Assembly (NCBI RefSeq): GCF_037325665.1 | Contig: NC_090253.1 | Span: 44,243,944 to 44,307,943 of the forward strand | DNA: 64,000 nucleotides | Reading direction: 5' to 3' | From: Littorina saxatilis | Lineage: Eukaryota > Mollusca > Gastropoda > Littorinimorpha > Littorinidae | Part shown: positions 11,199 to 21,772 of the stretch, one piece after another | Numbering within the stretch: position 1 is the first letter of the stretch | Layout: each line of letters begins with the position of its first letter | Notes under the pieces: generated by a model | The model's input: only the letters and a program-made list of their open reading frames with translations | Told to the model about the DNA's origin: nothing | The model's database searches: none | Translations under genes and position numbers: made by a program

Positions 11199-11716
11199 CA
11201 GTGAAACACCCATTTTAAAACCCCCGAATTTAAGACTTTTGAGACCCTCTTTTAAGACCCTCTTTTTTCAGAATCTTTGTTTAGGCCAAAAAGAAAAATA
11301 TGTCTGTTTCCGGTAACATCGCCGAAAAAAATAGGGTCGGTCGGTCTGTTTTTTAAAAAGAAATTTAATTATTTTTTAAATTTTTTTTTTACCTTTTTCT
11401 TACGTTTTTGTTAACGTCTTTTTACGTTATTTTTAATTCTTTTTAAACGCTTCCTTAGTTTACTTACAATTATTTAGCACATGTTTTTGACCTGGATTAT
11501 ATTGAAACTAAATAAAGTATACTTGACTTCATATATATATATTTATTTTATTTTATTTTATTTTGGGGGGGGTGCAAAAAGCGAAACAAAACATTTAGGG
11601 TCGGCGCTTAAAAATAGGGTCGGTCGGGTTACCGGAAACAGACATATTTTTCTTTCTGGCCTTATTACGCTTATCTCTGTCAGATGTTTGGAGGTCTTAA
11701 AAGGGGGGTTCCACTG
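11199..11716. mobile_element. Tigger/pogo-like MITE interrupted by another MITE
   Basis: Left end CAGTGAAAC and right end GGGGTTCCACTG form the terminal repeats seen again at 35945-36111 and 38041-38273. Repeats of TTTTAAGACC lie just inside. TA follows the right end. The element at 11284-11661 lies within it. Confidence 0.65.
11284..11661. mobile_element. Nested MITE with GGCC(A)AAAAGAAAAATATG ends
   Basis: Inverted ends of about 34 bp (GGCCAAAAAGAAAAATATGT and its near complement, then CTGTTTCCGGTAAC) enclose 378 bp. The blocks ATAGGGTCGGTCGG at either side are also inverted. TTA on both sides is a possible 3-bp duplication. A distant relative is at 48387-48595. Confidence 0.75.
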
Positions 11717-12011
11717 TACTTTCAGCGCTACTGCGCAGTTATCATTCTCGCAATCCTGCTGCACAGAGCTCAATTCACTCATCATAGCATTTCCAGGCAA
11801 CGGTTTTGTTTTTGCACGTGTTACATCTGTACTACACACAAAGAGCTGAGTCTCAGTTTGCATGCTGTGTGGTGTGATTCCAACATTAACGTAACAACCT
11901 TCCTGTTTGTTTCCAGCTATGCTGAGCGCTCCGTTATATATGTCGCCACCGATAACAGCAATTAACAGATTGTCTGGTACGTCTGGGAGCCGCGACGAAA
12001 AAGATACAAGA

Positions 12012-12015
<4 letters not shown>

Positions 12016-12089
<74 letters not shown>

Positions 12090-12289
12090 GAGAGAGAGAG
12101 AGAGAGGGGTGAGAGAGAGAGAGAGAGGGGTGAGAGAGAGAGGGGTGAGAGAGAGAGAGGGGTGAGAGAGAGAGGGGGATGAGAGAGAGAGAGAGGGGTG
12201 AGAGAGAGAGAGAGGGGGTGGGAGAGAGAGAGAGGGGTGAGAGAGAGAGGGATGAGAGAGAGAGAGAGGGGTGAGAGAGAGAGAGGGGT

Positions 12290-12329
<40 letters not shown>

Positions 12330-12601
12330 AGAGAGGGGTGAGAGAGAGAGAGGGGTGTGAGAGAGAGAGAGAGGGGGGAGAGAGAGAGGGAGGGGTGAAA
12401 GAGAGGGGTGAGAGAGAGAGAGAGGGGTGAGAGAGAGGGGTGAGAGAGAGAGAGAGAGGGGTGAGAGAGAGAGAGAGAGAGGGGTGAGAGAGAGAGTGGT
12501 GAGAGAGAGAGAGAGGGGTGAGAGAGAGAGAGGGGTGAGAGAGAGAGAGGGGGTGAGAGAGAGAGGGGTGAGAGAGAGAGAGAGAGGGGTGAGAGAGAGA
12601 G

Positions 12602-12640
<39 letters not shown>

Positions 12641-12945
12641 GAGAGAGGGGTGAGAGAGAGAGAGAGAGAGGGGTGAGAGAGAGAGAGGGATGAGAGAGAG
12701 AGAGAGGTGTGAGAGAGAGAGGGGTGAGAGAGAGAGAGAGAGGGGTGAGAGAGAGAGAGAGGAGAGAGAGAGAGGTGAGAGAGAGAGAGAGGGGTGAGAG
12801 AGAGAGAGGGGTGAGAGAGAGAGGGGTGAGAGAGAGGGGTGAGAGAGAGAGAGAGGGGTGAGAGAGAGGGGTGAGAGAGAGAGAGGGGGGGTGAGAGAGA
12901 GAGGGGTGAGAGAGAGAGAGAGGGGTGAGAGAGAGAGAGGGGGTG

Positions 12946-13018
<73 letters not shown>

Positions 13019-13046
13019 GTGAGTGAGAGAGAGAGGGGTGAGAGAA
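12016..13046 (+). repeat. 1-kb (GA)n block with a GGGGTGAGAGA minisatellite
   Basis: A polypurine tract made of (GA)n runs punctuated by GGGGTG at irregular spacing. It is free of stops in some frames and so gives artefactual Arg/Glu proteins. Confidence 0.98.
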
Positions 13047-13420
13047 CTCAGAACTCAGAACTTTATTACATATAAGGAGAAAGGTTTTAGGCTTAGCCTA
13101 ATCTTCCAACCTGTCCTTGGAACATATACAGAGAATAATTGTAAACAAAAGCAAAGACTGCGCACATACCTCATCAAAGTATTAAGCTAATAAAACATCA
13201 AAATAATGGTCGAGTATAAACATAACAAATATTGGACTCACAAAGTCATATAAAACAAAACCAGACACAAACAAACGTAAATGTTTTTTAAAATTTCTTA
13301 AAAAAGTACAGCAATGTATTGCCGAACAGGGCCATATACAGGCAGCTAAAGTTTCAAGAAGAAGGGGACGAGGGATTACACATTCAGATTAACTAAAAGG
13401 CTCATGCTTGATATATTTTT
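13047..13420 (-). mobile_element. LINE 3'-end fragment (minus strand)
   Basis: The minus strand reads toward ATATGTAATAAAGTTCTGAG, followed by repeats of TTCTGAG. This is the polyadenylation-like signal plus short tandem tail of CR1/L2-type LINEs. No reverse transcriptase remains. It abuts the GA block directly. Confidence 0.5.
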
Positions 13421-13491
13421 TCTGGACATGTCTTGTTATCATTTGCTAACAGTCAGCATATTAGAAACAACGGGTTTATTACCGTTTAATT

Positions 13492-14271
13492 CGACCAAAA
13501 GAAATTTCGAAGCAACCCCGCGAATTAGACAGAACAGCCGCAATGGGAACTTGAGCGCTTCTACCTGATTATGCCTGTCAGTCAAAGAATTCTCGTGACC
13601 TGAGTCAGCCAATCAGAGTAACACACCTGACGTGATGAATATTCACAGGTCAAAGCCTTTGACACACAACAATCTCACAAGATAAAGCATGTTGAACATG
13701 CGTTTCGGTTGCTTCGCTTTTTTTCGTTGAACAGAGAGCGACAGATTCAGAACCGACTCCAGACGGATGGGAAATGACGTAAAGATACATTTGATGTAAA
13801 GCGAGTGGCGCAATTTCACTTGATTTTTCCGAACTTTGATCATTTAGATTTCAAGTGAGCGGTCGGCATTGCACACTCAGACGATGGGCGGTGCCTTGCT
13901 GTTCCGTTACGCACCCACCGACAAAACTCGCTTTTCGGTATTTTTTTAGATAAAGAGAGTATTACCTGACAGCATTTGAAGTGTCCTTCTTTAGAATAAA
14001 TCACGCTGATATTGTTGAATTACATTTTTACTTTGTCTTGTTAATTTTTAGCGCGATAAACAAAAAGGGTCCCTGCCTGAACGTTATAACATTTAGAGGG
14101 TCACTAGAATCCGTCCTGATTGGTCAAAAAGCCATATGGGGCACTGAATTGGTAATACTATTTTATAACTGTCTGTGTGCTTCTCTTCAAGAGAAACGCC
14201 GCAATGAAACACAGGTGTTTTTTTTAATTACACGTCGCTTAATCAGTACTCTCTTTTGGCATGAAATACGG
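13492..14271. mobile_element. Possible TA-flanked element with CCGT ends (780 bp)
   Basis: Left end TA-CCGTTTAATTCGACCAAAAG and right end CTTTTGGCATGAAATACGG-TA are imperfect inverted repeats flanked by TA. The layout matches the elements at 57259 and 58063. No transposase is seen. Confidence 0.4.
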
Positions 14272-14285
14272 TAATTAGGAAGTAA

Positions 14286-14421
14286 TGATGACGATGATAA
14301 TGACGATGATAATGACGATAATAATGACAACGACGACGACGATGGTGATGCTGATGATGCTTATGATGATGATGATGATGATGATGATGATCCTGATCCT
14401 GATGATGACGATGATGACGAC

Positions 14422-14480
<59 letters not shown>
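14286..14480 (+). repeat. (GAT)n microsatellite
   Basis: Trinucleotide array with interruptions in its first half and a pure run in its last 60 bp. It produces a Met-rich artefactual frame. Confidence 0.98.
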
Positions 14481-14484
<4 letters not shown>

Positions 14485-14621
14485 TGGTTTGCTTTTTGTT
14501 TGTTTGTTTTTTGCTGATTGAATTTAGTAGATAGACAAAGGTGTGTCTTACGAAGCTAATTCAACAACAACAAATTCCCCCTTCGTACAGCAAGCAACAA
14601 GGCTGTTGATTTGAAGAGCGC

Positions 14622-14662
14622 CCTGTCTCTCTCTCTCTCACCCCCCTCTCTCTCTCTCTCTC

Positions 14663-14726
<64 letters not shown>

Positions 14727-14888
14727 CCTCTCTCTCTCTCACCCCTCTCTCTCTCTCTCTCATCCCTCTCTCTCTCTCACCCCTCTCTCTCTCGCTCACC
14801 CCTCTCTCTCTCTCTCACCCCTCTCTCTCTCTCTCTCACCCCTCTCTCTCTCTCTCTCACCCCTCTCTCTCTCTCTCACCCCTCTCTC

Positions 14889-14951
<63 letters not shown>

Positions 14952-14973
14952 CTCTCTCTCTCTCTCTCTCATA
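14622..14973 (+). repeat. (CT)n block with CTCTCACCCC minisatellite
   Basis: This is the reverse complement of the motif at 12016-13046 (GGGGTGAGAG), about 1.6 kb away in inverted orientation. Confidence 0.98.
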
Positions 14974-15257
14974 TTATCGGAAATCTGGCGACAATTTGCA
15001 CAAATTGAAATGTGCAGTGCGATTCGTCGTTTATCTATGTCATTATACGGAGACTTTCTCTTGAGGATTTACGCGTATGTGACGTACAGTCAGCGATAAA
15101 ATATGACCTGAAATCTGCCAGAATTAACTTCAGACCCGTTATTGCCACATGGCCTAATTACTGTCTCACGTGACCAGACACATTAGTCATCAACGTCGCA
15201 TTCTGCTGCTGCTCATTAGAATTGATTTATTATGTTCAAGCAGAACCATAAATAATT

Positions 15258-15508
15258 GTGACCCTCCACCACGAAATGAGTCGCTTGTCACCTTTGCATG
15301 ATTTTCATATTTTTACATTTTCTTAAAGAGATTTTTATGCTCTATCCAGTGGTGAAAACCGTTTTAGAAAAGAGCAAAAACTCTTTGAGTTATAAGCCTG
15401 TGACTAAGGTGACCCTCACACTTTTACCACAGTCCCCCCGGACTTATATTAAGCCTAGCGCAGAACCGCGCGAGGTGACATGCGACTCATTTCGTGGTGG
15501 AGGGTCAC
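15258..15508 (+). mobile_element. MITE with GTGACCCTCCACCACG ends (251 bp), AATT flanks
   Basis: Same family and same length as 7770-8020 but inverted. Terminal inverted repeats run about 35 bp. AATT lies directly outside both ends (15254-15257, 15509-15512), a possible 4-bp target duplication. Confidence 0.88.
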
Positions 15509-15512
15509 AATT

Positions 15513-16250
15513 TGCCGCGAAATCGTGAAAATGATGTAAGCATATCATCGCGGTGGCATGTATAATTTATAGTACAGCTTTTGTAATGTCACTTATTAAA
15601 TATAAAATATACGTCAAACTTATGAACCTTACCTGTGATTTCAGATTTAATTATAATCAACATGCAGTATTACTGTGACATCGTGACGGCAATGCTTTCG
15701 TAAGCATATCCGTTACGTTTAGCCTAGCTCTTGTAAAAAAAAAAAAACTTAAAAAAAAACGCTCATTAGAAATAATATGTAAAGCTTTTGAACCTGTTAT
15801 TTTAGATCAACCATAATCAACGGAAGCAAAACTATTATTTATTGGAGCGAAACCGTGAGATTGATGCCTTTAGCATCACAGTTTCATGTTTATAACCTAG
15901 GTTTGTATAATTCTGGTCAAAAAGGAATATGACGTATGAAGGTTTTACCGAATGAACCTGAGCTGTCAGATTTGTCATTGCTCACGGAACATTATATTTA
16001 TTGTAGCAAAAACGTGAAATAATGATGTCGCAAGCTAGCTTTTGTAAGTTAGTTATGCTTTGTCACTTTCTCACGCATCCCAGTTGTGCGAAGTTTCACG
16101 CTCGACTTATGTGACGAATTCTTGCACAATTATTGTTTGTCGGGTGTAATGATTATAGGCAACGTTTGAGTTGTTTTGAGGTGATAGTTTATTATGAGAC
16201 AAGACATCAGTTTGTTTGTTTGAATTGTTTATTCCTTTGTTTCACGGTTT
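15513..16250. other. No gene recognised
   Basis: AT-rich sequence with a weak recurring theme (a run of roughly 190 bp containing 'aacctg..atttcaga', 'gtaagc' and 'cgtgaaat' near 15620, 15790 and 15955). This suggests very old tandem copies. Confidence 0.4.
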
Positions 16251-17469
16251 CTTCTCTGTCTCGGTCTCTGTTTTTCTGTTGTCTCTCTCTCTCTCTGTCT
16301 GTGTGTCTCTCTCTCTTTCTGTCTCTCTCTCTTTCTCTGTCTGTCTGTCTCTCTTTCTGTCTGTGTGTCTCTCTCTGTCTCTCTCTTTCTCTGTCTGTCT
16401 GTCTCTCTCTCTGTGTGTTTCTCTCTGTCTCTCTCTTTCTCTGTCTCTCTATCTGTCTATCTTTCTGTCTCTCTCTCTTTCTGTCTTTGTTTCTCTCTGT
16501 CTCTCTCTCTGTCTATCTTTCTGTCTCTCTCTCTGTCTGTGTGTCTCTCTTTCTCTCTCTATCTGTCTATCTTTCTGTCTCTCTCTCTGTGTCTGTGTGT
16601 CTCTTTCTGTCTCTCTCTGTCTATCTTTCTGTCTCTCTCTCTGTCTCTCTTTTTGTCTCTCTCTGTGTCTGTGTGTCTCTCTCTGTCTCTCTCTTTCTGT
16701 CTTTGTCTCTCTCTGTCTATCTTTCTGTCTCTCTCTCTGTCTATCTCTTTCTGTCTTTGTCTCTCTCTGTCTATATTTGTGTCTCTCTCTGTGTCTGTGT
16801 GTCTCTCTCTGTCTATCTCTTTCTGTCTTTGTCTCTCTCTGTCTATATTTCTGTCTCTCTCTCTGTCTGTGTGACTCTCTCTGTCTCTCTCTTTCTCTGT
16901 CTCTCTCTCTGTCTCTCTTTCTTTCTCTCTCTCTCTGTCTGTGTGTCTCTCTGTGTCTCTCTCTTTCTGTCTTTGTCTCTCTCTCTGTCTATCTTTCTGT
17001 CTGTCTCTCTCTTTCTGTCTTTGTCTCTCTCTGTCTATCTTTCTGTCTATCTTTCTGTCTCTGTCTCTCTTTCTGTCTCTGTCTCTGTCTCTCTCTCTCT
17101 TTCTGTCTCTCTCTATCTTTCTGTCTCTCTCTCTCTCTCCCTGTGTCTCTCTCTGTCTCTCTCTTTCTGTCTCTCTCTCTGTCTGTCTTGTCTGTCTTCT
17201 CTGTCTGTCTCTCCCTCTCTCTGTCTCTCCCTCTCTCTCTGTCTCTCTCTGTCTCTCTCTTTCTGTCTTTGTCTCTCTCTGTCTATCTTTCTGTCTCTCT
17301 TTCTGTCTTTGTCTCTCTCTGTCTATCTTTCTGTCTCTCTCTGTCTGTGTGTCCCTCTCTTTCTGTCTTTGTCTCTCTCTGTCTATCTTTCTGTCTCTCT
17401 CTCTGTCTGTGTGTGTCTCTCTCTCTCTCTGTCTCTCTCTTTCTGTCTTTGTCTCTCTCTGTCTATCTT

Positions 17470-17500
<31 letters not shown>

Positions 17501-17764
17501 GTCTATCTTTCTGTCTCTCTCTCTCTCTCACTGTCTGTGTGTCTCTCTCTGTCTATCTCTTTCTGTCTTTGTCTCTCTCTCTGTCTATCTTTCTGTCTCT
17601 CTCTCTGTCTGTGTGTGTGTCTCTCTCTCTCTTTCTCTGTCTCTCTCTCTGTCTCTCTTTATTTTTCTCTCTCTTTCTCTTTCTCTGTCTGTCTCTCTCG
17701 TTCTTTCTTTTTCTCTCTCTCTGTCTCTCGCTCTGTCTCTCTATCTCTCTGTCTGTCTGTCTGT
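16251..17764 (+). repeat. 1.5-kb CT/GT-rich microsatellite field
   Basis: Consists almost only of CTCT, TCTG and TTTC words, with TCTATC and TGTGTG islands. Higher-order phrases such as CTCTGTCTATCTTTCTGTC recur many times. All three forward frames stay open for hundreds of codons, giving Ser/Leu-rich artefacts up to 636 codons. It ends in TCTGTCTGTCTGTCTGT, which is repeated after the LINE at 25241. Confidence 0.97.
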
Positions 17765-18470
17765 GTGACTCTCTCCTCCTCGATCTTGGGAGAAGGAGGC
17801 ACGCTTCATGTGCTCCGGCTTTTCAAACATCTGCTTTGCGCTACAGTTGTGTCTTCGTGTTTAAAAGTATACGAAAGTGACCATAAGGAATTGCTTAATC
17901 GACAGGGAGTAATCTTGTGCTTTGAATGTGAGGATTTCATTAATTATCTTCATCACGATGTGTATTCTCTTTGTGTGATGCCCGATCGGACCGGGCGGTG
18001 TGACGTAATGCAGCATCGTGGCGCTGGCTCGCCACGCGTGTAGTGGAGTTTATCTGAGAGTACTGTCTGAGCAGCTTTCCTCGGGTCTAGACAGTCTGCC
18101 CAGTGTGTGTGTCAGCATGACGCAACTGACTTGTGGTGTGCTCTGTGGTCAGCCAGCTTTGCGCTGGCTGTACAATCGTTCTTACTTCCTCTGAGGAGGG
18201 GATTTTTCGTGCTCAGTGTCGTCATGCTCCAGTGATCATCTCCCCAGCTGTGGCGTGATTGCTGATCGCTGGGCAGCCAGCCCTGCGGTCCCAGCCGATA
18301 TCCTCTACGTCATCAGTCGGCACTCTGGCCAGACTCTACAATGAGGTAACCTTTCCTCCAACGCACAAGGCCATGTGTGCGTGCGTCTAGTGTGCTACTT
18401 CTACATCCTCAGCCTACAACATCAACAACTCGGCCTCCTCTGACAAAACACAAGGAGGGCAGAACTCACA
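17765..18470 (+). promoter_or_regulatory. 5' untranslated leader and presumed internal promoter of the LINE
   Basis: GC-richer than its surroundings, with the repeated phrase 'CAGCC.GC.TTGCGCTGGCTG' near 18155-18175 and CCGATCGGACCGGGC at 17990. A full-length copy must carry its own internal promoter here. No TATA-like element is obvious. The boundaries are inferred. Confidence 0.4.
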
Positions 18471-21272
18471 ATGGACTTGAGCACTCTCACGTTTAAGTGG
18501 GACCCGCTGCTCGACCTAAAACTCGACCCCAAGCAGCTCTCATTCTGGGTCCCCAGTGACCTGGTCCCCACCACGCGCTGCCTCCTGTACAGGCGATACG
18601 CTGTTGATCGGACCATCCACGGGGACACTGTCACCTGGCTCGATCGACAGCAGATACGGCTGGATGGCAGACTGACGGTACAAGAGCTTGACGTCTCGCA
18701 TGAAACATTCTCTAACATCGACAACATCCCCACCCAACTACCTCAACAGCTCTTTACCTCTATCATCCAACTACGCAGAGAACTGGATGATAACGGCAAA
18801 AAGGTGAAGAAATGCATCACTATCACGCTGTACTATACCACGGGCACCGTCATGGTACAAGGCAAGCAGTGTCAGACGTGGAAGCGTCAGGAATACGACG
18901 CAATGATCGCCTGCCTCAGCGCCCTGTTCGACAGCACCACCGACAACCCGCTGCTCAGACAACCATCCACACTAACAGCGCTTCTGGCCCCGCCCCCATC
19001 TGCACCAACTGAGCTCTCATCCGACGACACCCGTCGCTCGTCGTTCATGCTGGCACTTCCGGCTCCCAAATCTACGTCAGCTAAACCTCCTTCGGACTCC
19101 ATGAGTCGTCGCTCTGAGCGCCTGCGTTCCAGAGCCACTGAGCAGGAAGTGCCGGTCAGCCCTGACACGCCTCCCCTGCCTGTCCAGATTTACGGCTCTG
19201 CGCCTATCAGCACAGATCGGGAGTTAGATAGCACGGTGCAACCCAGTCCTATCTCTCCCACCCCATCTTCCCCACCTGCCTCAACCACCCCATCATCTTT
19301 CACGCCCCCTACTGTCACTCTATCCTTCCCCCCCATATCCACCACCATCATCCTTACCCCAGCCACCCACGTCGCTACTACTTCCACACACACCCCTCCT
19401 ACCAACATCACTACTACTTCCACACTCGCTCCCACCGCTAGTGCCCCTGCCTCCTCATCTGCTGGCTCCCTCTCCCCCCTGCCAGTCAGTGACGTCACTG
19501 ACCCTCCTGCCCGTGACTCGGAGTGTAGCGGTGACGACGAGGAGTGGTCTGACCTCGAGTCCGGTCATGCCTACGCCCCTTCTCCCGCTCGTCGCAAACA
19601 TCGCCGCGCTGTCAGAGCCGCGCCGCGTTCCAGTCCGCTGACGCTGTCCCAGGCCAAGCAGGGCCTAAAGACCCTACACCGCAGCGTCGGCAGTCTGCAA
19701 GCTCACCAAGCACAGTCCAACAACACTATCGTTGGCCTGCTGGGGGACGCGAAAGCCCAAGTGACCAATTCCTTAAAACTTCACTTCAAGACAAAATGCA
19801 CCAAGCTCGAGGAAACTGTCCGGTCCCTAACCAGTAGGGTCGAGGCAGTCGAAAGTGACAACAAAAGCCTGAAGTCAAAAAACAAAGACTTACAGTCGCA
19901 GATCTCTGATCTGCATAAGAAACTCAACAAGTCAACTGCTGGTGCTGCTAAACAAGGGAAAACAGTGGCCAGTCAGACCGCCCATCCCCCACTCTTGAAC
20001 TCACCCCCACCGCCCCCAGCCCAACCTCTCTCACCCCATGCGCACTCTAGTCACTCTCTCTCATCACCCGCAAATCGTTCCCCTCAAAGCCCAACAGATA
20101 ACCCAAGTGAAGCCAGCTCCACCCGTGACCCCCGTACTGAGCTGTCTGACGCGCGGGTTCAGACCGGAAAAACCCATGTCCTGCTAGGAGACTCAGTGTA
20201 CCGCTTCATTCGGCCTGACCTAGTGTTCCCATACAACCAGGGCCAGAAGATCAGCGTGTCGGGCATCACGGTCGACGATCTGCTGCACTGGCTGCGCTAC
20301 ATCCCAGTCAACAAAGAAGTGCAGCAGATCGTAGTCCACGTAGGCGTGAACACCTGCCTCACCGACGTTGTCACCGGCAGCAGGTGGTTGGAACTAAAAA
20401 AGTGGATTAGAAAAGTTTTTCCCAACGCCCGCCTAGCCTTTTCCTCCATTCTCCCCCCTCTCCGCAAGAGTGATTCCCTGTGCAAAACAGTGGTCGAATC
20501 CAACATGCATCTTGCGGAGATGTGTGAGAGTGAGGGCGTTGATCTCATCGACAACACCTGCACCTTCCGCACTGCCAAGGACCTGCCTAAAAAGGCGTTG
20601 TACCACGACAATCTTCACCCCAGTACTCCCCATGGTCTGGCAAAGTTGACCATGAACATCCAGGCTGCTATTCCTTCTCCTCACACCACCGACCGTAATG
20701 ACAGGTCTGGCCAGCCCTCCGGTCTCCATAACAACAACTCCCTAGTCCGACCTTCCTATGCTCAAGCAGTACACGATAGCCGCCCCAAGCGTGGTAACCC
20801 TCTACTCCCCACCCCAACAAGTGCCCCGCTGGGCAGTACAGACTCGCCTGGCCGGTCAGCCGGTCCTCCCAGAGACCGCTCGGCCTGGTCCTCTCACCAC
20901 AACCAGGTCAACCCTCCCAACCCACGTGACCATCTCCTCCCCGACAACCACTCTGCCTGGTCTTCTCGCCCCATTCAGGTCAACCCTCCCTACCTACGTG
21001 ACCATCTCCTCCCCGGCAACCACTCTGCCTGGTCTTCTCGCCCCATTCAGGTCAACCGCCTCCAGCCATCGCCACAGCGGGGCTCTTCCAATCCACGTGA
21101 CCGTCTCCAGTCCGCCCGCAATCAGCCTGATTGGCCGATCTCTGCTGGTTACCCCATTGCCCAGTCTCCACCCAGAAGAGATTATTACCCCACTCCTCCC
21201 CATCCGTCATTCAATGGTCCCGCTCTCCTTCCCATGCTGATGTCCTTACTGAGGGCACAAGCGTTATGTTAA
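18471..21272 (+). CDS. LINE ORF1 protein with coiled coil and SGNH-type esterase domain
   Basis: A 933-residue protein, presumably the RNA-binding partner in the retrotransposition particle. About residues 165-360 are Ser/Thr/Pro-rich. An acidic stretch (SECSGDDEEWSDLESG) is near 350. About 440-490 is a heptad-rich coiled coil (KLEETVRSLTSRVEAVES..). From about 565 an SGNH hydrolase fold is suggested by LLGDSVYRF (block I Ser), then VVHVGVNTC (block III, with Asn), and D-N-LHPSTPHG near 713 (block V Asp/His). The tail near 806-863 has three repeats of SAWSS(R/H)..QVNPP. Esterase domains of this kind are known in ORF1 of CR1 elements. No zinc knuckle or RRM is recognisable. The ATG at 18471 follows CACA and is the first in frame. 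The whole frame is open, which argues for a young copy. Confidence 0.88.
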   Translation: MDLSTLTFKWDPLLDLKLDPKQLSFWVPSDLVPTTRCLLYRRYAVDRTIHGDTVTWLDRQQIRLDGRLTVQELDVSHETFSNIDNIPTQLPQQLFTSIIQLRRELDDNGKKVKKCITITLYYTTGTVMVQGKQCQTWKRQEYDAMIACLSALFDSTTDNPLLRQPSTLTALLAPPPSAPTELSSDDTRRSSFMLALPAPKSTSAKPPSDSMSRRSERLRSRATEQEVPVSPDTPPLPVQIYGSAPISTDRELDSTVQPSPISPTPSSPPASTTPSSFTPPTVTLSFPPISTTIILTPATHVATTSTHTPPTNITTTSTLAPTASAPASSSAGSLSPLPVSDVTDPPARDSECSGDDEEWSDLESGHAYAPSPARRKHRRAVRAAPRSSPLTLSQAKQGLKTLHRSVGSLQAHQAQSNNTIVGLLGDAKAQVTNSLKLHFKTKCTKLEETVRSLTSRVEAVESDNKSLKSKNKDLQSQISDLHKKLNKSTAGAAKQGKTVASQTAHPPLLNSPPPPPAQPLSPHAHSSHSLSSPANRSPQSPTDNPSEASSTRDPRTELSDARVQTGKTHVLLGDSVYRFIRPDLVFPYNQGQKISVSGITVDDLLHWLRYIPVNKEVQQIVVHVGVNTCLTDVVTGSRWLELKKWIRKVFPNARLAFSSILPPLRKSDSLCKTVVESNMHLAEMCESEGVDLIDNTCTFRTAKDLPKKALYHDNLHPSTPHGLAKLTMNIQAAIPSPHTTDRNDRSGQPSGLHNNNSLVRPSYAQAVHDSRPKRGNPLLPTPTSAPLGSTDSPGRSAGPPRDRSAWSSHHNQVNPPNPRDHLLPDNHSAWSSRPIQVNPPYLRDHLLPGNHSAWSSRPIQVNRLQPSPQRGSSNPRDRLQSARNQPDWPISAGYPIAQSPPRRDYYPTPPHPSFNGPALLPMLMSLLRAQALC

Positions 21273-21772
21273 TTGTGGGTGTGTGTGCGTGTATGTGTGT
21301 GCGTGTGTGTGTGTTTGTGTGTGTCTATGTATGAGTGTTTACGAAATAGCAGTTCATCATGAATGTGTGTCTGTTCGTACGTACCTTGGCCGTGCGTAAT
21401 TCCTAGTGACTAAATTGTCTTCCTTCGTGAAAATCGCAAGTTTAATTTCTGGAGTGAACTTATTTTAAGGATATTGCTCGTCTGCCTCATGTGATTACCG
21501 GTATCTATTTTGAACTCCACAATGGATTATATTACATGGTAATTCAGTTCTCCTCGTGAACACTGATGGTAACCATTGTGTTTTATTTTGACTTGACCCA
21601 CTGACTTTGAGTGACCATTGTGTTTTAACTGACTTGGTCGGACCCGTGTGACCGTGTGACCATAGCGATCAAAGTGCCTTTATTAGTTACACTTGCACGC
21701 TGAATGTTTTATTATGTTTTTACCGACAGCCATTGCTAGTGATTTTAATTAGCTGCTGCCGTATTTCTTGAG

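Noticed and set aside
11907-12642. Arg/Glu-rich frames
   Set aside because: Translations of (GA)n; no domain or start context.
14285-15099. Met-rich and Ser/Leu/Pro-rich frames
   Set aside because: Products of the (GAT)n and (CT)n arrays.
16133-18043. Very long Ser/Leu-rich open frames (up to 636 codons) in all three forward frames
   Set aside because: They are translations of a CT/GT microsatellite that rarely contains stops. No frame is preferred.
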